5,518 nucleotides of DNA, from NCBI GenBank assembly GCA_023446675.1, contig JAEXPO010000231.1:1-5518 (forward strand), read 5' to 3'. How positions within the stretch are numbered: position 1 is the first letter of the stretch; each line of letters starts with the position of its first letter. The position numbers were made by a program, and so were the translations under genes. The notes beneath the pieces were generated by a model. The model had not been told where the DNA came from, did no database searches, and was given only the letters and a program-made list of their open reading frames with translations. Source of the stretch: Bacillota bacterium. GTDB lineage: Bacteria > Bacillota > Clostridia > DSM-8532. Positions 1-5,348 of this stretch are shown here, one piece after another.

Positions 1-26
1 AAGTAGCTGCACTAAAGGGAGGCAAA

Positions 27-116
27 ATGATTGGGGCATTTATTGTTATCGGGATTTTTATAATCCTCTTGGCAATGGCAAATGGGTATGTGGGACTGAA
101 AACGCCAATTCTTTAA
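27..116 (+). CDS. Possible 29-residue single-span membrane microprotein
   Basis: This short reading frame starts with ATG at 27 and ends with TAA at 114-116. A strong ribosome binding site (AAAGGGAGG, 14-22) lies four bases upstream. The product has a hydrophobic stretch at about residues 2-17 (IGAFIVIGIFIILLAM) and a short polar tail ending in LKTPIL, so a single membrane helix is expected. I do not recognise the family; it lacks the usual KdpF pattern. The frame has no stop between the window edge and the ATG, so this could instead be the C-terminal end of a longer membrane protein cut by the edge. A TAG at 4-6 in another frame could end an upstream gene. No function is assigned. Confidence 0.4.
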   Translation: MIGAFIVIGIFIILLAMANGYVGLKTPIL

Positions 117-402
117 GACTACGATAAGCAAAATAGAACTATTGTTACCGTAACGGGAATAAAAAAAACCGTTGTTGTGGCAGCCGATACGCCATGCCCC
201 AACAAAATAGAGTAGCCAGACGGCGGTTTTGAGAAATAAAATCAAAGCCATCGCCTTTCTCTGCAAAAGATGTAATTGCAGGGTGTGATAGGTGCGCTTT
301 CTTACATTATGGCGACTTTGGGATTGGAGGTTTTCCATGTATCCGAAGTCGCTTTTCTGTGTTCATGAGGAGCTGTCACCCCCGCCAAAAGGTTGAGATT
401 AC
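117..402. other. Stretch with no assignable gene; probably decayed or intergenic
   Basis: No frame on either strand here gives a recognisable protein. The longest open frame (minus strand, 12-338) has a composition typical of a chance ORF. A weak hairpin (arms 225-232 and 242-249, nine-base loop) and a small palindrome (GTTAC-C-GTAAC, 144-154) are visible. Neither is followed by a T-run that would make a terminator on the plus strand. No terminator for the regulator gene that runs into this region from the right was found. The stretch may be the residue of a lost or mobile segment. Confidence 0.4.
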
Positions 403-427
403 CTACAACAACATAGGTGCGGTTGAC
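386..427 (+). pseudogene. Possible C-terminal scrap of a large serine recombinase
   Basis: Frame 2 of the plus strand reads QKVEITYNNIGAVD here. From memory this resembles the basic-then-(V/I)E-I-x-YN-x-IG ending of DUF4368-type large serine recombinases of clostridial mobile elements. The frame is open from 233 to the stop at 503-505, but residues before this motif (from 233) do not look like a recombinase. The right part overlaps the 3' end of the regulator gene on the other strand. A chance match is quite possible, since only about 14 residues support the call. Confidence 0.2.
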
Positions 428-1590
428 CGCCTTGCATTAAAGGGCTTGGCTTTTATTTCGCGGACGGATTGTCCCTCCACCAGCTTAGCGGGTATTAAAC
501 GGTGAACAGGCGGAAGAATCGCCCTGTTTTTACTTATGAGCTCACTGAGAATATCCACTGCCGTTTCACCAATGAGATCTTCATTCTGCCGGATATGGGT
601 AAAAAATGGCATTCCGTGTCCGGGAAGCACATTATCGAAGCAAACAACAGAAAGGTCCTCCGGCACCCTTTTCCCTAACTGCTCTAAGGCGATCTGGATC
701 TGGAGCGCAATACCGTACTCCGTGGCGAATAGAGCCGTAATATCCTGGTTTTCCTCCAGAAAAACCTTTATTTTATTAATCTCCTCCTGAGCCATTGTTC
801 CATCACCGTGAAAAGGCAGGGTATATTGAAGGGAGGAGAGCTTGTTTTTGGGGTTAAAGGGAATTCCCCTGGCCTCGTGAGCGCGCCGGAAGCCCTCAAT
901 CCGGGCTGGAATGCTCATGGCCCGGTTTTCAAGTGCCGAGATAACCCCAAGAGTCACATGCCCTTTATCAAAGAGATACCGGGTTGCTTCCTCTGCGGCC
1001 GCCACATTATCCGAACCCGCAAAAGAGGCAGGAAGCCCTTTAAGATGGCGATCCAGAAAAACGGTCGGGAAGCCTTCCACCACCATTTTCAGAATTTCCG
1101 CGTTGTAATGCTCACCATGGGCAGGCATGATGATAATACCCTCCACGCCAAGATCCAGAAGCTTGTCGATAACCGCTTCCTCAACGTTCTGATCCCCATG
1201 GGAACGCTTGATGCAAAGATGAAACCCCAGCTCCGACACCCGGCGTTCAATGGCGCTTAGCATCTGAGGACCGAAATTGCCTCCAAAGCCCTCCATAATA
1301 AGCCCTATCATGCGGTTTTGGCCGTTTCTGCCCAAGCCGCCCTCCCTTAAAAGCTCCTCCGGGTTTTTATCTCCCAGCTGCACAAAGCTCCCCAGCCCCG
1401 GTCTTCTGATAATCAGCCCTTTTTCCGCAAGCATATTCATGGCCTTTTTTGTCGTAATACGGCTTACGTTGAAGCGCTCCGCCAGCTCCATTTCAGAGGG
1501 CAGACGGTCGCCGTCCCTTATGGTGCCGTTTTTGATGTCACCGATGAGATCCTCATATATTTTAAGATAAAGATGCTGGTTTTGTACCAT
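403..1590 (-). CDS. AraR-type transcriptional repressor (GntR winged helix plus LacI sugar-binding domain)
   Basis: A 395-residue regulator. Residues 7-72 form a GntR-type winged helix (LPSEMELAERFNVSRITTKKA, then GLGSFV in the wing). Residues 93-376 form a LacI/PBP1 ligand domain, with IGLIMEGF, DRHLKG (180-185), SDN (193-195) and VPEDLSVVCFDN (309-320) at the family positions. This architecture is that of AraR, which binds DNA as a dimer and is released by a sugar; the sugar here is unknown. I chose ATG at 1590 because GGAAGGA (1603-1609) lies at good spacing. The longer frame from 1683 would begin inside the promoter, upstream of the expected transcript start; ATG at 1599 is too close to the binding site. 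The last 15 or so residues after SVREI look like a non-homologous tail running into the decayed region. It is likely autoregulated by the inverted repeat at 1678-1706. No sugar genes are in view. Confidence 0.9.
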   Translation of the reverse strand: MVQNQHLYLKIYEDLIGDIKNGTIRDGDRLPSEMELAERFNVSRITTKKAMNMLAEKGLIIRRPGLGSFVQLGDKNPEELLREGGLGRNGQNRMIGLIMEGFGGNFGPQMLSAIERRVSELGFHLCIKRSHGDQNVEEAVIDKLLDLGVEGIIIMPAHGEHYNAEILKMVVEGFPTVFLDRHLKGLPASFAGSDNVAAAEEATRYLFDKGHVTLGVISALENRAMSIPARIEGFRRAHEARGIPFNPKNKLSSLQYTLPFHGDGTMAQEEINKIKVFLEENQDITALFATEYGIALQIQIALEQLGKRVPEDLSVVCFDNVLPGHGMPFFTHIRQNEDLIGETAVDILSELISKNRAILPPVHRLIPAKLVEGQSVREIKAKPFNARRSTAPMLL

Positions 1591-1671
1591 AAAGCCCATG
1601 TTCCTTCCGTTAAAAGCGCTGCGAGAGCCGGATGCCCTAAAATGGCAGGCATAAAATGCAAATGATATATT

Positions 1672-1700
1672 AGTATATACCATTTGGAGAAGTTGAGCAA
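1672..1700 (-). promoter_or_regulatory. Sigma-A promoter of the AraR-type regulator
   Basis: On the minus strand TTGCTC (plus 1695-1700) serves as -35 and TATACT (plus 1672-1677) as -10, with an ideal 17-base spacer. The -10 matches five of six consensus bases and the -35 three of six. The transcript would start near 1665, giving a leader of about 75 bases to the ATG at 1590. This supports the short protein start over the one at 1683. Confidence 0.6.
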
Positions 1701-1706
1701 ATGGTA
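1678..1706. promoter_or_regulatory. Perfect 9-9 inverted repeat, probable repressor operator
   Basis: TACCATTTG (1678-1686) and CAAATGGTA (1698-1706) are exact reverse complements separated by 11 bases. The repeat starts directly beside the -10 of the regulator promoter and includes its -35. A dimeric GntR/LacI-type repressor bound here would block RNA polymerase, so autorepression is the natural reading. The ATTTG/CAAAT half-sites resemble those known for AraR operators, though the spacing is wider. The cognate protein is inferred from position, not shown. Confidence 0.55.
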
Positions 1707-1714
1707 CCCATTAA

Positions 1715-1764
1715 CAGCTATAATTCGGAATATAACCTGATTGAGGCATGAACATCTATAGCTG
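1715..1764. repeat. Dispersed 8-bp inverted repeat between the divergent promoters
   Basis: CAGCTATA (1715-1722) and TATAGCTG (1757-1764) are exact reverse complements 34 bases apart, in the space between the regulator promoter and the acetyltransferase promoter. They could be paired protein-binding half-sites, or chance. The second arm ends ten bases before the -35 of the acetyltransferase gene. Confidence 0.25.
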
Positions 1765-1773
1765 AAGGTTCTA

Positions 1774-1802
1774 TTGACACTACTTTAGGGCTGAAATAAA
1801 CT
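1774..1802 (+). promoter_or_regulatory. Sigma-A promoter of the GNAT gene
   Basis: A perfect -35 TTGACA (1774-1779) is followed after 17 bases by TAAACT (1797-1802), which matches four of six -10 bases. Transcription would start near 1809, giving a leader of about 80 bases before the ATG at 1889. Confidence 0.6.
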
Positions 1803-1846
1803 ATCCCTGAATCAGCTATTATGCCCTGCCCAATGTCAGCCCTGTT

Positions 1847-1860
1847 ATTCGGGGCCGAAT
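1847..1860. promoter_or_regulatory. 14-bp dyad in the GNAT leader
   Basis: ATTCGG and CCGAAT flank two central G residues, a perfect palindromic pair just downstream of the predicted transcript start. The hexamer ATTCGG also occurs at 1723-1728 between the two promoters. The dyad could be an operator for an unknown regulator or a tiny RNA hairpin. Function is not shown. Confidence 0.2.
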
Positions 1861-1888
1861 TGCTTGAAATGGGGCAAACGGAGGAACC

Positions 1889-2677
1889 ATGTGTTCATTT
1901 GAGATCCGCCCGGAACGGCCTGAGGAATACCGGGAGGTTGAAGAGCTTACCAGGGAGGCCTTTTGGGGACTTAACCATCCCGATTGTGACGAACACCTGC
2001 TGGCACACAAGCTGCGAAAAAGCCCCGGCTTTGTACCCGAGCTTGATTTGGTTGCGCTGGATAACGGAAAAATAATCGGCAATGTCATGTTTTCACTTGG
2101 CAAGGTCGTGGACGATGAAGGAAAAGAAACTCAGGTATTAAACTTCGGCCCCTTAAGCGTTTTACCGGATTATCAGAACAAGGGTGTGGGCAAAGCCCTT
2201 TTAAAGCATGCCATCGCAAAGGCCGGGGAGCTGGGGTATCGGGGAATTTTGTTTTTCGGACATCCCGACTATTATCCCCGTCTGGGCTTCAGCCGGGCTG
2301 CGGAATTTGGTATTACCACCCATAGAGGGGCAAGCTTTGACGCCTTTATGGCCATGCCTCTATATGACAACGCTTTTGAAGGCGTTACGGGCCGGTATTA
2401 CGAGGATGAAGCCTTTGATCTTGATCCCGGAGAGGTCGCTGAGTTTGATAAGCAATTTCCCAAAAAGGATAAACGGGTGCTTACACCGGCGGACGAACTT
2501 GTAAGTCGGCTAAATACCCTTGCCCAAAATACCTTGAGGGAAAAAAATATAAAAAATCTGGCGGTTCTCAGACGTTACAGCCAGCGGGAAATTTCCTCAT
2601 GGCCGGGACTAAATGAAGAAGCCGTCCAGCTTATACGCACCGCCTTAAAGGCAGACGGATTCCGTTGGGGCGAATAA
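1889..2677 (+). CDS. GNAT acetyltransferase (YhbS-like) with an RNA polymerase alpha-CTD-like C-terminal domain
   Basis: A 262-residue protein. Residues 5-170 are a GNAT domain that would move an acetyl group from acetyl-CoA to an unknown amine. Motif A, with the acetyl-CoA pyrophosphate loop, is PLSVLPDYQNKGVGKALL (88-105), and GHPDYYPRLGF (124-134) is typical of the COG3153/YhbS group. An acidic linker (about 171-196) leads to residues 199-258. These align without gaps to the alpha-CTD of RNA polymerase over roughly 46 columns: conserved N214, I221, L227, E234, P239, L241, I249, L253 and G257. The DNA-contact residues are replaced: R265 becomes L211, G296 N242, K298 E244 and S299 A245. I therefore infer a helix-hairpin-helix fold used for protein contact or weak nucleic-acid contact, not classical UP-element binding. 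The start is set by GGAGG at 1880-1884. Most YhbS proteins end near residue 170, so the C-terminal part is an added domain. The gene is monocistronic with its own promoter and terminator. Confidence 0.9.
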   Translation: MCSFEIRPERPEEYREVEELTREAFWGLNHPDCDEHLLAHKLRKSPGFVPELDLVALDNGKIIGNVMFSLGKVVDDEGKETQVLNFGPLSVLPDYQNKGVGKALLKHAIAKAGELGYRGILFFGHPDYYPRLGFSRAAEFGITTHRGASFDAFMAMPLYDNAFEGVTGRYYEDEAFDLDPGEVAEFDKQFPKKDKRVLTPADELVSRLNTLAQNTLREKNIKNLAVLRRYSQREISSWPGLNEEAVQLIRTALKADGFRWGE

Positions 2678-2702
2678 GGGGAGTTTATTCGCTCCTCTTT
2701 TT
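2667..2702 (+). terminator. Rho-independent terminator of the GNAT gene, overlapping both convergent stop codons
   Basis: GGGGCGAATAA (2667-2677) pairs with TTATTCGCTCC (2685-2695) in an 11-bp stem (one G-U pair) with a seven-base loop, followed by a T-rich tail ending in five Ts (2698-2702). The left arm contains the GNAT stop codon. The right arm begins with the stop codon of the minus-strand microprotein. On the minus strand the hairpin lacks a following T-run, so it terminates mainly rightward transcription. Confidence 0.75.
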
Positions 2703-2780
2703 CCTGCCTGTAAGCAGAAAACCCACAAGGATGGCTCCCAGCGGGAGAATACAATGCCAGTGACTTAAAATAAAATCCAT
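2685..2780 (-). CDS. 31-residue single-span membrane microprotein with HWHC motif
   Basis: ATG at 2778-2780 opens a 31-codon frame ending in TAA at 2685-2687. A modest ribosome site (AAAGGCAG) lies 7-14 bases upstream. The protein begins MDFILSHWHC, with His7, His9 and Cys10 as a compact potential metal-binding cluster. A hydrophobic helix (about residues 11-24, ILPLGAILVGFLLT) and a basic tail (GRKKRSE) follow, predicting the N-terminal cluster outside and the tail in the cytosol by the positive-inside rule. It lies 85 bases downstream of the HMA–SafE–cupredoxin gene on the same strand with no terminator between, so cotranscription is likely. I infer a role in the same metal pathway, for instance as an accessory subunit or ligand donor. 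No named family is assigned. Confidence 0.65.
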   Translation of the reverse strand: MDFILSHWHCILPLGAILVGFLLTGRKKRSE

Positions 2781-2799
2781 TTCAATCTGCCTTTCTAAC

Positions 2800-2821
2800 T
2801 ATAACTTCCGTATAGCTTCCG
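2800..2821. repeat. Tandem 11-bp direct repeat
   Basis: TATAACTTCCG (2800-2810) is followed directly by TATAGCTTCCG (2811-2821), differing at one base. It lies in the 85-base gap between the copper-type gene and the microprotein gene. It could be a small binding site or replication slippage. Confidence 0.4.
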
Positions 2822-2865
2822 TTTTAAATAAGCTTGCCTTTATAAACTTCTATTCTTTTAAGTTG

Positions 2866-4743
2866 TCAGTGGCAGCTGGCGCCGCTGCCGCCTGTGCCTT
2901 CAAACAGGCTGGCCGGCCAGATAAGGGTTTCAAATTCAGAGACTTCCTTCTTTATAGCCCCCTCATCAATGTCCTTTAAATTGTCCACCACCTTCACATA
3001 GCCATAGAAGGTATTGTTTTCATTGGAAAAATCAAAATCCGCTGTCGGGTAAAGCCCTAAAACGTTTTCACCCGAATCAAAGACAAGCTGGGTGGAATAG
3101 GCGGGCACCACTATCGTCTGATTTTCTGTTTTCGTGGAGGTATTGTTAATAATCCACTGGGTTTCTATCCCTGACTGAACCACAATAATGGCCGGACTAT
3201 AGCCCTCGTCTGTCAGATTGACGGTTACCGTTTGAGTGCCGTCATTTTCAAGAACAGCCACCGCCAGCTCATCAGCAGGAATTTTTACATTGGCCGAAAC
3301 AGGCTCATCGCTGCCGTCAAGCTGAGGGATAAGGGAAGTCGGAGAATCCTCCCCTTCCTCTGATGTACCGCCCTGAGAGGCAGCTCCCGGCTCCACAACG
3401 GTAATGGTGCTTCGAATCATACCCATCCAGCAGCTGTAGCTGAAGCGGCCCGTTTTGGAAGGCGTAAACTCAATGACATTGTCCCCTGTCTTTAGGGTAT
3501 ATTCAACCTTGTACTCGGGAATAACCAATCGGTTATTGCAGCCGTTAATGCTGCCCTGAGGCGCATTGAGATTCCATTTTACCGGGGTTCCCGCCTGAAC
3601 CGTAATGGCCGGATAGCGCCCGGAGTTCAATGAGCTGTTAATAATTTGATAACCGTCCTCAATGACAATTTCGTTTGATGCCCCGTTCCCCTTATCCCCG
3701 CTCTGGGCATAGCTGGAGGAAAGGTTTAATATAAAGTTGGATAAGCCCGAGAGGCTTAGTCCGTTGGAAAACATGGATATGCCCAAAACCACAACGAGGA
3801 CAGCGCCCACTGTCATGACCTTGTTGGTGAATTTTTTGCTTAAAAGGGTGCTTAAGGCTCCCAGGCCGAACATCAGGGGAACTGTTCCCAGACTGAAAAG
3901 AAGCATGGACAAAGCACCTTTAACCGGACTTCCCGTTGAAAGGGCGTAAAGCTGCATGGCCTGAAGGGGGCCGCAAGGCATTAAACCGTTTAGAAGGCCT
4001 ATGACAAGTGGGCTGTTGCTGCCGTTTTTACCTGCGTGAACCCTCTTGGCTACAAAAGCGGGCATCCTGGGATTGAATTTACGCAGCCACGGAAAAATCC
4101 CCAGCATATTGATTCCCATAATGACCATGAACACGCCGGCTAAAAGCTGGATTCCGCCTTTAACGCCGTTGGAGAGGCTGGCAACGGAGCCAAAGGCTCC
4201 CACCAGGGCACCTACCAGGGTATAAGAGATAACCCGGCCCAAATTATACAGAAGGCTGGGTCTTAAGGCTGTTTTTGCACCTGTCCCCGCCTTTGCGTCC
4301 TTGGGCATGCACTGGGACAGGTTGATTCCGCCGCACATAGCCACACAGTGAACAGAGGTAAGAAGGCCGATAACAAAAAGCATTCCGTAGCCCATACCCT
4401 CCTCGGCCACAGGAAAGGCATTAAAAAGCTCCAGAACGCCAAACTGCTTCAACAGCATGCCAATGGAAAAGAGAATAATCAGAATACCCAAAGCCCGCTT
4501 GGCGCCAGAGCCCTGCTGCCCTTCTTCAAGCACCTGATAATCCAGCTTTTCGATTATTCCATTTATTTCCTTAAGAGTAAGAAGATCCGGATCGTAGGTG
4601 ATAACAGCCGTGCCGTTGTTATAGCTCACCTGAACACCCTGTACGCCCTTGGTATTTCTTAGTTTTTTTTCAATTTTATTCTGACAGCTGACACAGGTCA
4701 TGCCGCCAATTTGCAGCTTGACCGTTTTGGTACCTGACTCCAT
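2866..4743 (-). CDS. Heavy-metal (copper-type) membrane protein: HMA, SafE/DsbD-like core and two cupredoxin-like domains
   Basis: A 625-residue protein. Residues 4-72 are a heavy-metal-associated domain with GMTCVSC (Cys17, Cys20), which in this family passes Cu(I) by ligand exchange. Residues 83-328 form the membrane core with about seven helices (near 83-104, 118-140, 169-190, 197-218, 246-268, 274-298, 308-328). HCVAMCGG (132-139) and MPCGPLQ (255-261) are the paired cysteine motifs of the TauE/SafE (DsbD_2) group. Residues 355-452 form an extracytoplasmic cupredoxin with Cys402, Cys438 and Met440/Met442 (SCWMGM) as likely copper ligands. Residues 485-588 are a second cupredoxin-like repeat without those ligands, and the protein ends in SCH. 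An odd helix count puts HMA inside and cupredoxins outside, so inward-to-outward copper handling is likely despite the common label 'sulfite exporter'. I chose ATG at 4743, with AGGCGG upstream; the frame also has an ATG at 4770 without a binding site. The HWHC microprotein gene follows. Confidence 0.88.
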   Translation of the reverse strand: MESGTKTVKLQIGGMTCVSCQNKIEKKLRNTKGVQGVQVSYNNGTAVITYDPDLLTLKEINGIIEKLDYQVLEEGQQGSGAKRALGILIILFSIGMLLKQFGVLELFNAFPVAEEGMGYGMLFVIGLLTSVHCVAMCGGINLSQCMPKDAKAGTGAKTALRPSLLYNLGRVISYTLVGALVGAFGSVASLSNGVKGGIQLLAGVFMVIMGINMLGIFPWLRKFNPRMPAFVAKRVHAGKNGSNSPLVIGLLNGLMPCGPLQAMQLYALSTGSPVKGALSMLLFSLGTVPLMFGLGALSTLLSKKFTNKVMTVGAVLVVVLGISMFSNGLSLSGLSNFILNLSSSYAQSGDKGNGASNEIVIEDGYQIINSSLNSGRYPAITVQAGTPVKWNLNAPQGSINGCNNRLVIPEYKVEYTLKTGDNVIEFTPSKTGRFSYSCWMGMIRSTITVVEPGAASQGGTSEEGEDSPTSLIPQLDGSDEPVSANVKIPADELAVAVLENDGTQTVTVNLTDEGYSPAIIVVQSGIETQWIINNTSTKTENQTIVVPAYSTQLVFDSGENVLGLYPTADFDFSNENNTFYGYVKVVDNLKDIDEGAIKKEVSEFETLIWPASLFEGTGGSGASCH

Positions 4744-4824
4744 AAATAAAACCGCCGCCTTTTCACACATTGTTACATTTCAGCTTTTCTTTATGGAATC
4801 ATTTTAGCGGACAGATTTGTAGAA

Positions 4825-4851
4825 ATTATAGAGATGGTTCCGCTGCTTCAA
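4825..4851 (-). promoter_or_regulatory. Weak candidate promoter for the metal-protein gene
   Basis: On the minus strand a perfect TATAAT (plus 4825-4830) lies at the end of the RidA gene. TTGAAG (plus 4846-4851) stands upstream as -35, but with a short 15-base spacer. It would give a leader of about 75 bases to the ATG at 4743 and allow the metal gene to be expressed apart from the peptide-transport/RidA unit. No clear metal-regulator operator is visible. Confidence 0.3.
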
Positions 4852-5296
4852 AGATACCTTCTATTTCCACCGTCACATCCAGTGGAAGCTGATTGGTTCC
4901 CACAGCCATACGTGCGGGGCTTCCCTGTGCCCCAAAAAGGGAAATGAGAAGGCCGGACGCCCCATTGGCAACCAGATGCTGTTCTGTAAAGCCCACCACA
5001 CTGTTTACCACAACATAAATTCTTACCACCTGTTTTATTTTGTCCAGATCCCCAAGATAGTCTTTAAGAGCCGCCAGCATATTGAGGATGCAAAGACGGG
5101 CCGCTTCCTGGCCGTAGGCAATATCCCGCTCTCCTCCCACTTTCCCGGTGTATTTAGGCACACCGTTAACCCATGGAATTTGTCCTGAAACATACAAAAC
5201 ATTTCCCACCTGCTTTACAGGGGTATATAAGGCTCCGGGAGGCGACATTTCAGGCAGGGTATAGCCAAGCCCGGTTAATTTGGTTTCTATAAGCAT
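4826..5296 (-). CDS. RidA-family (YjgF/YER057c/UK114) enamine/imine deaminase
   Basis: A 156-residue cytosolic protein. RidA-family proteins are trimers; typical members hydrolyse reactive 2-aminoacrylate-type enamines/imines released by PLP enzymes. Visible marks are VLYVSGQIPWVNG (33-45), the GFTEQHLVANGAS segment (102-114), and the family signature PAR...LPLDVTVEIEGI. Arg129, which would hold the substrate carboxylate (Arg105 in E. coli RidA), and Glu144 (Glu120) are both present at the right 15-residue spacing. At about 156 residues it is longer than E. coli RidA (128) and fits the longer UK114-like subgroup, whose substrates are less certain. The start at 5296 has AGGAGG ten bases upstream. 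A longer frame to 5506 is false, because it overlaps the transporter gene end in another frame. It follows the ABC transporter ATPase by 52 bases on the same strand, so it is probably its operon partner. Confidence 0.92.
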   Translation of the reverse strand: MLIETKLTGLGYTLPEMSPPGALYTPVKQVGNVLYVSGQIPWVNGVPKYTGKVGGERDIAYGQEAARLCILNMLAALKDYLGDLDKIKQVVRIYVVVNSVVGFTEQHLVANGASGLLISLFGAQGSPARMAVGTNQLPLDVTVEIEGIFEAAEPSL

Positions 5297-5348
5297 AAAG
5301 GGTTTCCCTCCTATCAGCACTTTCTTTTCAATTCGTCCTTTTAATGAT

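Noticed and set aside
160..190. T8 run on the minus strand as a terminator for the regulator
   Set aside because: The only preceding stem is four to five pairs and lies about nine bases away; it is also over 200 bases beyond the gene end.
12..338. 108-residue minus-strand ORF
   Set aside because: No family resemblance, no ribosome binding site that stands out, low-complexity and Cys/His/Asn-rich random-like composition; it also runs antisense to the better-supported small ORF at 27-116.
337..396. 19-codon plus-strand frame with GGAGG six bases before its ATG
   Set aside because: The ribosome-like site is good, but the peptide is too short, shows no domain or attenuator pattern and leads into the antisense of the regulator gene.
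808..1260. 150-residue plus-strand ORF within the regulator
   Set aside because: It lies opposite the well-supported LacI-type domain and has no recognisable features; it is a shadow frame.
1591..1683. Longer N-terminus of the regulator from ATG at 1683
   Set aside because: That ATG sits inside the spacer of the promoter, upstream of the expected transcript start, and the added residues do not belong to the GntR family.
2801..2821. Resemblance of ATAACTTCCGTATAGC to the start of a loxP site
   Set aside because: It has one extra base, lacks the second inverted arm and is better described as a tandem 11-bp repeat; no recombinase is nearby.
4771..4825. Possible CopY-like box (TACA...TGT) before the metal-protein gene
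   Set aside because: The half-site spacing and the right half do not match the TACANNTGTA consensus.
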